From: Acidobacterium sp049965615 | GTDB taxonomy: Bacteria; Acidobacteriota; Terriglobia; Terriglobales; Acidobacteriaceae | DNA: 64,000 nt | Reading direction: 5' to 3' | Assembly: GCA_049965615.1 (NCBI GenBank) | Contig: JBMFWD010000004.1 | Coordinates: 1 to 64,000 of the forward strand | Shown here: piece after piece, positions 34,901 through 43,632 of the stretch | Layout: each line of letters starts with the position of its first letter | Numbering within the stretch: the first letter of the stretch is position 1 | The notes under the pieces: generated by a model | The model's input: only the letters and a program-made list of their open reading frames with translations | Database searches by the model: none | Told to the model about the DNA's origin: nothing | Position numbers and translations under genes: made by a program

Positions 34901-36521
34901 CCGCCAGCGATCCCAGCCCCGCATTCAGATTCTGGAAATGCACCGCATCATCCGGACCACACGAGGCCTGAGTCTGGTTCACCACGTCCGTCGTTCGCCA
35001 CAACCCTCCATCGTTGCCGAAATACACCAGCCCCTGCGCCCCAAACGTCGCATCCATCGCGTGCTGAGAAGGTGCAACCATCGCAGCCGCACAGCCGTCT
35101 ACGTTCGTCGTATTGCGCCACACGCAACCCTGCGCCAGAGAACATCGATAAATATCCCGCGTCCCCACCAGCAGAATCGTGTCCTGCTCCCACGGCACCG
35201 CCTCCAGCGAAAGGTCATAGGTGCCCTGCAGTATCCGTCCAGATCCATCGCTAGCTTCAATCGCAGTGTCCGCCAACTGCTTGCCGAACTGGATCACCGG
35301 ATTCGCGCAACCCGAAGTCCCCGCATTGCACGCATCCTCCCATATCCCCTGATCCTCGTCATTCGCGTCCACCGTAATCGCAAACGTATCCCCCGTGGCT
35401 GGCTGCACCGCCACCGTACCCCGGTAAATCGGGCACCCCGGCGAGGAAATCGAACCCGCATCCGTCGGACACAGCGTCGTCGTCAGGTTCACGCCCGGCT
35501 GGTTCGCCAGCCGCGTCCAGTTCTGCCCATCGGTCGATTCGTAATATCCGTGATACCGAATCGCCGCGATAAACTCCTGCCGTACTGGATTCCAGACCAC
35601 GCTGGTGGCGGCATTGCCCCCCAAATCACTTAGTTGCGGAGACTCGAACACCTGTCCGCCGTCGCTCAGGGTCGCAAACGTCCACGTGGCGCCCGCGTCC
35701 GTCGAAAAATACAACCCCAATGCAGTGTTCGGCGGGTTGTTGCCTGTTCCAAATCCGTTCGCCATAGGCGTGTCCGTTACAGCGGCCACCACAAGGTTGG
35801 GATTCACCGTGCTCCAGGCAAACTGAGAAAACGCCACCCCATAAAAATCCAGCGCTGTAGACGACAGCAACAGATCCGCATGCGCAATGCGGGTCCACGT
35901 TTGCCCCCCGTCGGTCGAACGCAAAAGTCCTTCCCCGTAGTACGAATCAGAAGCGTCATTCGGGTCGCCTGTCCCAGCCAGGATCACGCCCGTTCCGCCT
36001 GGCTGCACCGAGACAGCGCCAATGCTCAGCGAATACGGATTCGGCGGCGAATATGCCGAGGTTGTGTCCGTCAAGGGTGTAAAGGTCACGCCCGCCGCTG
36101 GACCGGCTGCATTCGTCGAGCGCCACACCCCGCCCCCCGTCGTCCCGATAAACACCGTGTTCCCGCTCGGATCGGAAGGATCGGCCGCAATGCTCGTCAC
36201 CCGGCCCGTAATCAGTCCAAACCGGCTCGTATGTACCTGCTGCGGACCCACTGGGGTCCAGGTCCCGCTGCCCGATGCGGCTCCCGTAGCCTGCGCACGG
36301 GCAAGCTGTGTCAAAGCCTTCGCATAATCACGGGCCGCCTGCCCTCGCGGCATCTTTGCAATCCCGCGTTCCATGACGAATTTACTGGCCTCTCGCTGGG
36401 CCGGTACTGCGGCAGGCCCCTTCACCCGCGGCGGCCGCAACTGGCCAAGGACCATCCCCTGCATCAGCATGCACGCCACCGCCAACGCCAATCCGCGAAT
36501 CCAGACTCGCCCGCGCCTCAA
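31995..36521 (-). CDS. Giant exported beta-propeller/HYDIN-repeat protein
   Basis: The 1508-residue protein probably starts with TTG at 36521 (poly-G upstream) and a signal peptide (RIR-type, LALAVACMLMQGMVLGQ). Residues about 85-930 look like a sortilin/BNR-type propeller with repeated S-T-D-G-G-Q-T-W or S-T-D-A-G-A-T-W Asp-boxes. Residues about 935-1370 are four HYDIN/choice-of-anchor-D type modules, each with a [P/A]-x-x-[L]-x-F-G motif and a final L-S-G-T-G. A further Ig-like segment (about 1370-1420) precedes two hydrophobic helices. The second ends in LMGCG, followed by a Gly/Ser linker and a last beta tail (GSYVITVTAKM ... VNLTVE). An adhesive or structural surface role is likely. Confidence 0.8.
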   Translation of the reverse strand: MRRGRVWIRGLALAVACMLMQGMVLGQLRPPRVKGPAAVPAQREASKFVMERGIAKMPRGQAARDYAKALTQLARAQATGAASGSGTWTPVGPQQVHTSRFGLITGRVTSIAADPSDPSGNTVFIGTTGGGVWRSTNAAGPAAGVTFTPLTDTTSAYSPPNPYSLSIGAVSVQPGGTGVILAGTGDPNDASDSYYGEGLLRSTDGGQTWTRIAHADLLLSSTALDFYGVAFSQFAWSTVNPNLVVAAVTDTPMANGFGTGNNPPNTALGLYFSTDAGATWTFATLSDGGQVFESPQLSDLGGNAATSVVWNPVRQEFIAAIRYHGYYESTDGQNWTRLANQPGVNLTTTLCPTDAGSISSPGCPIYRGTVAVQPATGDTFAITVDANDEDQGIWEDACNAGTSGCANPVIQFGKQLADTAIEASDGSGRILQGTYDLSLEAVPWEQDTILLVGTRDIYRCSLAQGCVWRNTTNVDGCAAAMVAPSQHAMDATFGAQGLVYFGNDGGLWRTTDVVNQTQASCGPDDAVHFQNLNAGLGSLADVKDFAVSTTQPDEILAALGVAGTAGTGAQSAVWQQVLDGEGDRVAIDPANDSNWFATTDTGVAVSECTNGTGCTPADFQPVMGAVQVGASEAAQQYPAAWKLDALDSTQMLVGTCRAWRGAADGTGWSSASGSVNELSTMLDGVQQSYCDGNQLIESMSATASGSAGAEQIYAGMTGAYMAGLAPGHVFTQTIPAAPTGPVTWTDLTEDPVTNTPGQTRFNPYGYEISSLYADPHDATGQTIYATTDGFWGSSTFSADVYGSTDGGQDWQDLNNNLPKVPASSVVVDPNNSQIVYVATDAGVWYTLNISSCADFSQPCWNPMGTGLPYSPVVKLRTVNEGSQSLLLAATYGRGIWEIPLLTAGVANTSATISPALLDFGNQQVQTVSAPQTATVTVTGSLDLNVTSTTVSGDFNLGSNSCTGTVAAGATCTVDVSFAPTATGSRTGTLTIFGNVQGGDLSVPLSGTGTTPASVVLTPSSLSFGTEMVGGTSTAQDITVSNTGSNPATISQVSVIGDFAISANTCGNSLAGQTSCTLSIVFQPVNSGTSYGSVTVTDSAGTQTAQLSGTGQSPATDTVSPASLTFATQQVGTTSAAQTVTVTNNGDASLAGIQVAVTGDFTAANGCGTSLTGHSSCSINVSYVPTQTGAETGTLTVTDTIGTHVVALSGTGLAGPSVTLTPSPLNFGGYGVGQTAPAQTVTLTNNGGVALSSITATATAGFSIASNTCSGTLAVGSSCAIGVSFTPAAAGAASGTLTVVVGSSSQTYTVQLNGFGDDFTLGSTSSTSATVTSGQTATYGLSATPVGGTTGAIAFSCSGAPAGASCAVTPAQGTLDGVNPFDMTLTVVTGLTTASASPLQRPGQWPGALLCLAPWFWLELGRWRKKGKWRGGAWRAGIVLAVMLGCASAMSLMGCGVKASGGTTGTGGSGSGGSGSGSTQSTPPGSYVITVTAKMAGVQKTFQVNLTVE

Positions 36522-36730
36522 CCGGGTTCCCCCCCAACGCCCTTCCCTTGCATGCGGAACGGCAGTTCAATCCAGCGCTCACACACACGCGTCCACGCAG
36601 TGTCGGCGCAGCACCGCAGTCCAATGTCTGAACTGCGATGCTCCATCAGAACCAGATTTGTCAGGGTTGATTATCGAGTCGCAAGCGAACTCGCGAAACA
36701 TTACTTCCGTTTCAAAAAAACCTTCCAGGG

Positions 36731-38167
36731 CTATCCCTCAGCCAGCTCTTCCATCTGCCGAATGTACCGCTTCGAGTCAAACTTCTTGCCCGTCGAGTTC
36801 CCGGACATATACCGGATCGTCCCGAACACCTCGCGGTCAAACCATGGCCGGTCATGCACGCCGCCAATCGCCCACGCCACGCCCGCGTAGCCGTTCGGAT
36901 CACGCCCATCCAGAAAATACTTGTCGTTCAAAATCACCGCCCACTCCCACGCCTTCGCCGGTGACGGCGACCACTCCAGGATCTTCTTTGCCCAGTACAT
37001 ACGCATGTAGTTATGCATCCAGCCGGCATGCACCATCTGCCGCTGCGCCGCGTTCCACAGCTCGTCATACGTTTCAGCGCGCTCCATCTGCTCCAGTGTG
37101 TACTCAGGATTCCGCTTGTCCCCCGCATGCTCCCGCAGCGTCTTCTGCGCCCACGCAGGCGCTGCCTCAATCGAGTCGTACCGCGGCACGTACTTCACAA
37201 AATTCACCGCCAGCTCCCGCCAGTGGATCAGCTCGCCCAGGTAGCTGTCTCGCGCCTCCTGCGTCACCAGGCCCTTCTTCTGCGCATCTTTTACCGCCAG
37301 CGCAATCGTCAGCGGGCTAATGTGCCCAAAGTGCAGGTAAGGCGACATCAAACTCGTCCCGTCCACCTCGGGATGATTCCGCTTCTTCGCGTAATCTGCC
37401 AGCTTCGTGGTTACAAACTCCTCCAGCAGCTTCTGCGCCGCATGCGTCCCGCCCCGAAACGAGTCCACCGGCTTCACCGTCCGGTCAAAGTCACGCCATC
37501 CTTTTGTAATATCTTCGGTTACATTAAACGCCGCAAAGCCCTTCGGCCGCGCCCATGCCTTACTGGCTCTCTCCAGCGGCTGCGCCACGAGATACTGCGG
37601 CAGCAGAGGCTCCATTCGCTTACGCAGGATGTGCACCATGTACTGGTGCTTCGTAAACAGCTTCGACGGAACCACGACATCCGCGTCCACCGTCCAGTAC
37701 GGCATCTTCAGCCGCCCCGCCATCACCCTACGCCACCGCTCCGGCTCCCGGCAGGGATTCTCATCCCCAACCAGCATCGCCGCCTGCACTTCGTCCAGAA
37801 ATTTCTCCAGCGAATTATCCGGCGCGCGCCGCACGATAAACGTCACGTTGCGCTCAGCCAGGTCCTCCTCAATGTCCACCAGCCCTTGATTCAAAAAAAC
37901 ATAGTGCCGCAGATTCGCATGAGGAAAATTCGATATTGCAGAGAAGAACACCACCACCGGCAACCCCAGCTCATTGCCAATCCGTATCGCCGTATCCAGC
38001 GCCGGATTGTCCAGCGCCCGCTCCGCCCGCTGCATCCAGTACAAAACGCACTTGCCCTCGCGCAGGGGTGCACCGGCGCGTCTCACCGTCACTCGCGCAT
38101 CTTCCGCCAGCTTCTTCAGCGATTCAGGCATCTCTTCATTCATCGCGCCACCGGCTGCTTCGCTCAT
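36731..38167 (-). CDS. phrB: Class II CPD photolyase
   Basis: The FAD enzyme uses light to split cyclobutane pyrimidine dimers. The 478-residue protein shows class II features. The N-terminal photolyase domain begins CVLYWMQRAERALDNPAL and includes ANLRHYVFLNQGLVDIEEDL. The FAD-binding C-terminal domain contains SPYLHFGHISPL, GELIHWRELAVNFVKY, HAGWMHNYMRMYWAKKILEW and LDGRDPNGYAGVAWAIGG. These last blocks are specific for class II enzymes and not for E. coli-type class I. An N-terminal extension of about 25 residues is variable in the family. It stands alone between an aldehyde dehydrogenase and the giant exported protein. Confidence 0.95.
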   Translation of the reverse strand: MSEAAGGAMNEEMPESLKKLAEDARVTVRRAGAPLREGKCVLYWMQRAERALDNPALDTAIRIGNELGLPVVVFFSAISNFPHANLRHYVFLNQGLVDIEEDLAERNVTFIVRRAPDNSLEKFLDEVQAAMLVGDENPCREPERWRRVMAGRLKMPYWTVDADVVVPSKLFTKHQYMVHILRKRMEPLLPQYLVAQPLERASKAWARPKGFAAFNVTEDITKGWRDFDRTVKPVDSFRGGTHAAQKLLEEFVTTKLADYAKKRNHPEVDGTSLMSPYLHFGHISPLTIALAVKDAQKKGLVTQEARDSYLGELIHWRELAVNFVKYVPRYDSIEAAPAWAQKTLREHAGDKRNPEYTLEQMERAETYDELWNAAQRQMVHAGWMHNYMRMYWAKKILEWSPSPAKAWEWAVILNDKYFLDGRDPNGYAGVAWAIGGVHDRPWFDREVFGTIRYMSGNSTGKKFDSKRYIRQMEELAEG

Positions 38168-38261
38168 CCCCTCATCCTACCCGCCAGGCGCGCACGGCCA
38201 CTGCTGCGAACCCACACCATCTTCACCACGCCAAAACTTCCGCAGCACAAATTCGCCATCG

Positions 38262-39707
38262 CTACAGAGCCATCACCAGCAGCCGCGGCTCCGTCATCTC
38301 CTCCATCGCGTAGCGAACACCCTCGCGCCCCAGCCCGGAAGCCTTCACGCCTCCATACGGCATGGGATCCATCCTCCACGTCGGCGTATCGCCCACCACC
38401 AGTCCGCCCACCTCCAGTTGTTCATACGCACGAAAAATCTTTCCTGCATCCCGAGTAAACAAACCAGCCTGCAAGCCGTACCGCGAGCGATTCACCGCCG
38501 CCAGCGCCTCATCAAACTTCTCAAATCGTTCAATCACCATCACCGGACCAAACACTTCCTCATCCAGCACCTTCATTCCCGGCTTCGCCCCGGTCACAAT
38601 CACCGGAGGAACCACCGAGCCGTGACCATTCTTCCCGGCCAGTATCTTGGCCCCACCCGACTTCGCTTCCCGCACCCAGTCCCGCACACGCTGCGCATCG
38701 CTCGGCCGAATCAGCGGCCCTACATCCGTCCCCTCATCCGCCGGATCGCCGCACTGCAGCGCCTCCGCCTCAGCCACCGCTGCATCAATGAACCGGTGAA
38801 AAATCGGCTGCTCCACAAACACCCGCTGCACTGAGATGCAGCTCTGCCCCGCATACCCGGTCGCCGCCCGCACCGCCTTCTTCGCCGCGCCGGCAATCTC
38901 CGGCCAGTCGCCCGCCACAATCATTCCCGCATTGCCGCCCAACTCCAGCAACACCGGCTTCATGCCTGCGGACTGCTTCAGCGCCCAGCCCACTTTCGCG
39001 CTCCCCGTAAAACTCACCTGCCGGATATCTTCATTCTCAGCAGCCAGCTTCTGCGTCACCTCGTTCTCCAGGTGCAGTACGCTCAGTGCGCCCTTCGGCC
39101 AGCCCGCCGCATCGCCCGCCTTGTACACCAGCTCCGCCAGCCGAATCGCGGTAAACGGCGTCTGCGGCGCAGGCTTCAGCACCACCGGGCATCCCACCGC
39201 AATCGCCGGAGCCAGCTTATGCGCCACCAGGTTCAACGGAAAATTGAACGGCGTAATGGCCAGCACCGGCCCCCGCGGAAACCGCCGCATCATGCTCCAT
39301 CGCCCTTCGCTTCCGGCGGCCCAGTCCAGCGGCATCACTTCGCCTTCCCGCCGCAGCGTTTCCTCTGCAGCTGTCCGAAACGTAAGCACCGCCCGGTCCA
39401 CTTCGCCCTGCGCCGCCTTCGCCGGCTTTCCCGCCTCGGCCACCATCCCCGTCACAAACGCTTCCCGCTCCGCCTCAATACCCCGCGCTACTAAATGCAG
39501 CATCTCGCTGCGCCGGTACGAAGGCATCGCCGCCATCTCCGCACTCGCGTCCGCGGCAAGCCGCGCAGCTTCCCATGCCTGCTTCTCCCCCGCCAGCGCC
39601 ACACTGCCCAGCTCGCGCTGGTCCCACGGAGCAAGCACCGTGATCCGCTTCTTGCTTTTGGTCTCCGTCCCCGCCAGAAAAAATCCCTTGTCTCCCAATT
39701 CCCTCAT
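38262..39707 (-). CDS. NAD(P)-dependent aldehyde dehydrogenase
   Basis: The 481-residue member of the aldehyde dehydrogenase superfamily has the catalytic Cys290 (TGYAGQSCISVQR) and the general base Glu255 (LLELGGNAG). The N-terminal cofactor region has ITPFNFPLNLVAHKLAPAIA, and SFTGSAKVGW is the Rossmann turn. A-G-Q-S-C-I-S and PFNFPLNL resemble lactaldehyde or non-phosphorylating glyceraldehyde-3-phosphate dehydrogenases, but the substrate cannot be fixed from motifs. It is divergent from the AlkA-type gene with an 81-bp shared upstream region. Confidence 0.92.
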   Translation of the reverse strand: MRELGDKGFFLAGTETKSKKRITVLAPWDQRELGSVALAGEKQAWEAARLAADASAEMAAMPSYRRSEMLHLVARGIEAEREAFVTGMVAEAGKPAKAAQGEVDRAVLTFRTAAEETLRREGEVMPLDWAAGSEGRWSMMRRFPRGPVLAITPFNFPLNLVAHKLAPAIAVGCPVVLKPAPQTPFTAIRLAELVYKAGDAAGWPKGALSVLHLENEVTQKLAAENEDIRQVSFTGSAKVGWALKQSAGMKPVLLELGGNAGMIVAGDWPEIAGAAKKAVRAATGYAGQSCISVQRVFVEQPIFHRFIDAAVAEAEALQCGDPADEGTDVGPLIRPSDAQRVRDWVREAKSGGAKILAGKNGHGSVVPPVIVTGAKPGMKVLDEEVFGPVMVIERFEKFDEALAAVNRSRYGLQAGLFTRDAGKIFRAYEQLEVGGLVVGDTPTWRMDPMPYGGVKASGLGREGVRYAMEEMTEPRLLVMAL

Positions 39708-39788
39708 GGCTGCTCCAGTAGTCCCGTTATCTTAGGATTTCCACTCTATACCGGCCCACGCGCCTCCGTCCTGTTCTAAACTCCGTCC

Positions 39789-40478
39789 ATGACCGATGGC
39801 CGCCGCCCTGTACGCTACGATGCCGAACTCGCCTGTCTCCAGTTGGCCCAGGCCGACCCGCGCCTCGGCAAGCTCATTGCCGCCGCTGGGCCTTTCACCC
39901 TTCGGCTCAAATCGCAGCACTCGCCCTTCGAGGCGCTGCTCGAATCCATCATCTACCAGCAACTCCACGGCAAGGCAGCAGCGGCCATCCTCAAGCGACT
40001 CCTCGAATCCTTCGGCGAATACCACCCCGCGCCTGAGCACCTTCTCGCCGCGCCCGATGCCCAACTCCGCGCCGCAGGCGTCTCCCAAGGCAAAATTCTC
40101 GCACTCCGCGACCTCGCCGCAAAAACCATCGACGGAACCGTGCCTTCCCTCACACGCATCCGCCGGATGCCCGACGAAGAAATCATCACGCGCCTCACCG
40201 CCGTTCGCGGCATCGGCCGCTGGACCGTCGAAATGCTCCTCATCTTCCGCCTCGGACGCCCCGACGTACTTCCCATTTCCGACTACGGCATTCGCAAGGG
40301 TTTCGCCCTCACCTTCCATCGCCTGCCCAAATCCAAACCCTTTGACGCTTCCATGCTCGCCGACATGAAAGACATCACCCGCCGCGGAAAACGCTGGAAG
40401 CCATGGCGCTCCGTCGCCACCTGGTACCTCTGGCGCGCATGCGATCTCGCCGGAAAATCCAGCACTCCCTTCGCATAA
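39789..40478 (+). CDS. DNA-3-methyladenine glycosylase II family protein
   Basis: The 229-residue HhH-GPD DNA glycosylase removes alkylated bases. The helix-hairpin-helix reads AVRGIGRWTVEMLLIF (about residues 138-153), and the catalytic Asp165 follows in VLPISDYGIRKG, the pattern of AlkA-type enzymes. Gln57-Gln58 in SIIYQQLHGKAA is the other conserved block. It lacks the N-terminal AlkA domain of E. coli, as in short bacterial and yeast MAG-type enzymes. No Ada or other alkylation gene is adjacent, although the photolyase is close by on the opposite strand. Confidence 0.93.
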   Translation: MTDGRRPVRYDAELACLQLAQADPRLGKLIAAAGPFTLRLKSQHSPFEALLESIIYQQLHGKAAAAILKRLLESFGEYHPAPEHLLAAPDAQLRAAGVSQGKILALRDLAAKTIDGTVPSLTRIRRMPDEEIITRLTAVRGIGRWTVEMLLIFRLGRPDVLPISDYGIRKGFALTFHRLPKSKPFDASMLADMKDITRRGKRWKPWRSVATWYLWRACDLAGKSSTPFA

Positions 40479-40562
40479 CCTTCCCTTCCACCTTCGCCCG
40501 GCCTCAACCCGTGCATCCATACACGCTTCTAAGCAACAATGAAGGTAGGAGATCTCTCAAGT

Positions 40563-43091
40563 ATGGCAACGGCCAATCGATTCATATGTGTGCACGCTCA
40601 TTTCTATCAGCCGCCCCGCGAGAATCCCTGGCTGGAAACCGTGGAAATCCAGCCCTCCGCTTCCCCCTTCCACGATTGGAACGACCGCATCACCTCCGAG
40701 TGCTACGCGCCCAACGGCGCCTCCCGCATCCTCAACGCAGAAAACGAAATCATCCGCATTATCAACAACTACAGCCGCATCAGCTTTAACTTTGGTCCTA
40801 CGTTGCTCTCCTGGCTGCAGTCCAACACCCCGCGCGTCTATCGCGCCATCCTCGACGCCGATACCGCCAGTCGGCGCCGCTTCTCCGGCCACGGCTCGGC
40901 CATGGCCCAGGCCTACAACCACATCATCCTTCCCCTCGCCAATCGCCGAGACAAAATCACCCAGATCCGCTGGGGTATCGAAGACTTCCAATTCCGCTTC
41001 CAGCGCGAGCCGGAAGGCATGTGGCTGCCGGAAACCGCCGTCGATCTCGAATCCCTCGACATCATGGCCGAGCTCGGCCTCAAGTTTGTCGTCCTCGCGC
41101 CTCATCAGTGCAAGCGCATCCTGCCTATCATCGCGGAAGGCAGCGCCCCCGCCAGCTTCTCCAAATGGACCCTCACTCCCGGTGACGCCGTCACCACCAC
41201 CCGCGCCTATCGCGTGCGCCTGCCCAGCGGTCGAACCATCGCCGCTTTCTTCTATGACGGAGGCCGCTCCCGCGCCATCGCATTCGAAGGCCTGCTCAAC
41301 AGCGGCGAAGCCTTCTACAACCGCCTCGCCTCCGGATTCTCCAACAACGCTCAAGAGGCCCAGCTCGTCCACGTCGCCACAGACGGCGAAAGCTACGGCC
41401 ATCACCACCGCTATGGCGACATGGCCCTCGCATGGATGCTCCAGCACATCGAACAGGTTGAAGGCATCGAACTCACCAACTACGGCGAATTCCTCGAGAA
41501 ATTCCCGCCCACATGGGAAGCCGAAATCGAAGAAAATACCTCCTGGAGCTGCGCTCACGGCGTCGAACGCTGGCGTTCCAACTGCGGCTGCAACACCCAT
41601 CCCGGCTGGTCCCAGCAATGGCGCGCCCCCTTGCGCCAGTCCCTCGACTGGCTCCGCGACTCCATCGACGCCTTCGCCCATCGCGCCACAAGCTCCCTGG
41701 GCTTCGACCTCGATCGCGCCCGCAACGGTTACATAAAAGTCGTCCTCGCCCGGAATCGCCCCAGCGATCCCGACGCTTCTAGCGCCACCAGCCAATTCCT
41801 CGCCGAATTCATACCCCAGGCCCGCACGCCGGAAACCCGTATCGCCGCGCTCAAGCTCATGGAGCTGCAGCGCCACGCACTGCTCATGTTCACGAGTTGC
41901 GGCTGGTTCTTTGACGAAATCAGCGGTATCGAAACGGTCCAGATCATCGCCTACGCCAGCCGGGTTCTTCAACTCGCAGCCGAACTCTTCGGCCCCAACG
42001 CCGCAGAGCTCGAAGACGAATTCATACGCCGACTCACCGAGGCAAAAAGCAACCTCCCGGAGATCGGCAATGGTGGCGCCGTCTACCGAAAATTCGTGCA
42101 GCCTCAGAAAATCGGCCTCAAGCAGGTGGCCGCTCACTACGCCATCAGCTCCGTCTTCACCGCCTATCCAGACGACGCCACCGTCTTCTGTTACGAAGTC
42201 CGGCGCGAAGCCTTCGATGTCTTCAGCTCCGGCCACGCCCGCATGGTCGTCGGCCGTGGACTCGTCACATCCAAAATTACCGAGGAATCTAACCCCGTCC
42301 TCTTCGCCGTGCTCCACCTCGGCGACCACAACCTCACCGCCGCCGTAAAGCGCTGGTCCCCCGAACTCGAAGCTGCCTACGAACCACTCTGCGATTCCCT
42401 GAAAAGTGCAATGACGCGCGCCGACATTGCCGATACGATCCGCATCATCGATCGCGAATTCGCAGAACCCGGGCCCGACGGAAAATATCTGCCCACCCAC
42501 ACCTACTCGCTCACCTCGCTCTTTCAGGATGAGCAACGCCGCATACTGTCCCTCATTCTTCAGTCCACCCTCGCCGAAGTCGAAGCCAGCATCTCCGCCA
42601 TCTACGAAACACAGGCGTCACTGTTACACTTCCTCAGCCAGAGCCAGCTGCCCAAGCCCCAGGCGCTGCTCCTCGCCGCCAACTTCGCCGTCAATGCAGG
42701 CCTGCGCAATGCTCTCCGCAGCGACCCCATCGATACTGTCAAAATTCGCGCGCTCCTCGAAGTCGCCGAATCCGACAAGATCGAACTTGACCGCCTCGAG
42801 CTGAGCTACATCGCAGGCGAACGCATGAAGCAGATGATGCTGGACCTGCTCAACCACATCGGCAGCATCGATCAAATTGACTACGCCCTCGCGCTCGCTC
42901 GCACGCTCAACCTGTTTCCTTTTGACACCCGCATCTGGCAAGCCCAGAACCTCTGGAACCAGGCCCTCGTCCAGACCAAATCCAACACCAAGCTCCTGAA
43001 GGACTGGACCACCCGTTTCCTCGAACTGGGACGCCAGCTACACATCTGTTCGGAGTGCCTATGGGCAGACGAGGAATCCGGCGGAATGTAA
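40563..43091 (+). CDS. Glycoside hydrolase family 57 protein with DUF3536
   Basis: The 842-residue protein starts at the ATG at 40563 (AGGAG about 11 bases upstream) rather than one eight codons earlier. The N-terminal (beta/alpha)7 domain opens CVHAHFYQPPRENPWLE, the GH57 signature, and carries GMWLPETAVDLESLDIM (probable nucleophile region). HVATDGESYGHHHRYGDMAL follows. From about residue 290 the sequence corresponds to DUF3536 domains, ending HICSECLWADEE. GH57 enzymes act on alpha-glucans, for example amylases and branching enzymes. Glycogen metabolism is represented by glgC at 57533, but the real substrate is unknown. Confidence 0.9.
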   Translation: MATANRFICVHAHFYQPPRENPWLETVEIQPSASPFHDWNDRITSECYAPNGASRILNAENEIIRIINNYSRISFNFGPTLLSWLQSNTPRVYRAILDADTASRRRFSGHGSAMAQAYNHIILPLANRRDKITQIRWGIEDFQFRFQREPEGMWLPETAVDLESLDIMAELGLKFVVLAPHQCKRILPIIAEGSAPASFSKWTLTPGDAVTTTRAYRVRLPSGRTIAAFFYDGGRSRAIAFEGLLNSGEAFYNRLASGFSNNAQEAQLVHVATDGESYGHHHRYGDMALAWMLQHIEQVEGIELTNYGEFLEKFPPTWEAEIEENTSWSCAHGVERWRSNCGCNTHPGWSQQWRAPLRQSLDWLRDSIDAFAHRATSSLGFDLDRARNGYIKVVLARNRPSDPDASSATSQFLAEFIPQARTPETRIAALKLMELQRHALLMFTSCGWFFDEISGIETVQIIAYASRVLQLAAELFGPNAAELEDEFIRRLTEAKSNLPEIGNGGAVYRKFVQPQKIGLKQVAAHYAISSVFTAYPDDATVFCYEVRREAFDVFSSGHARMVVGRGLVTSKITEESNPVLFAVLHLGDHNLTAAVKRWSPELEAAYEPLCDSLKSAMTRADIADTIRIIDREFAEPGPDGKYLPTHTYSLTSLFQDEQRRILSLILQSTLAEVEASISAIYETQASLLHFLSQSQLPKPQALLLAANFAVNAGLRNALRSDPIDTVKIRALLEVAESDKIELDRLELSYIAGERMKQMMLDLLNHIGSIDQIDYALALARTLNLFPFDTRIWQAQNLWNQALVQTKSNTKLLKDWTTRFLELGRQLHICSECLWADEESGGM

Positions 43092-43174
43092 CCACACCAA
43101 ATCATTCCGCAGCCCGCACCCGGTAACCCGGCATCTTCCCCCGGGCAGCGGTCATCTTCATGTATGGAGGAATC

Positions 43175-43627
43175 ATGTCGCAGGAAATTCGCCCCCGCAT
43201 CTGGAACGCATTCATCGTGCCCTCTGCGCTCGGTATCTTCTACTGCGTCGTGCTGTGCCTCAGCTATCCCCACCTCGCGTCCATCTTCCCCACGCACATC
43301 AACGCCGCTGGAAACCCGGACCAGTGGTCCGCCACCGGCCCCATGCTCCTCGCCTCGCTCGCAGGCATCGGCCTTATCTTCCTCGTCCTCGGAATCTCCA
43401 CCATCTACAGCGTGGAAAAACGCCTCGCATGGTGGATCGCAGGCCTCGTATTCGCCGCCTTCATCGGAGCAGCCGTAGGCGCATCCATTGAATTCCTCAA
43501 CGCCGTACGCGCCTTCCGCACCTTCCACACCTTCGCCTGGCTCCTCTGGGCACTCCTCGCCGCCGCTGCGCAGACGCTATTCCTGCTCATCCCCCGCTGG
43601 CACAGTGCGGACCGAACCAGTTCCTGA
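43175..43627 (+). CDS. DUF1648-containing membrane protein
   Basis: The ATG at 43175 is preceded by GGAGG. A second ATG five codons upstream lacks a binding site. The 150-residue product has four hydrophobic helices. Between helices 1 and 2 lies FPTHINAAGNPDQW, the DUF1648 signature of SdpI-like and related membrane proteins ('P-x-H-x-N-x-x-G-x-x-D-x-W'). Function in this family ranges from immunity to unknown. It is 83 bp downstream of the GH57 gene and converges with the Rieske oxygenase gene, whose stop is 5 bp away. Confidence 0.8.
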   Translation: MSQEIRPRIWNAFIVPSALGIFYCVVLCLSYPHLASIFPTHINAAGNPDQWSATGPMLLASLAGIGLIFLVLGISTIYSVEKRLAWWIAGLVFAAFIGAAVGASIEFLNAVRAFRTFHTFAWLLWALLAAAAQTLFLLIPRWHSADRTSS

Positions 43628-43632
43628 CGTCT

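Noticed and set aside
40557..42536. 659-codon minus-strand open frame antisense to the GH57 gene
   Set aside because: Same shadow effect; the plus strand has a full GH57/DUF3536 protein.
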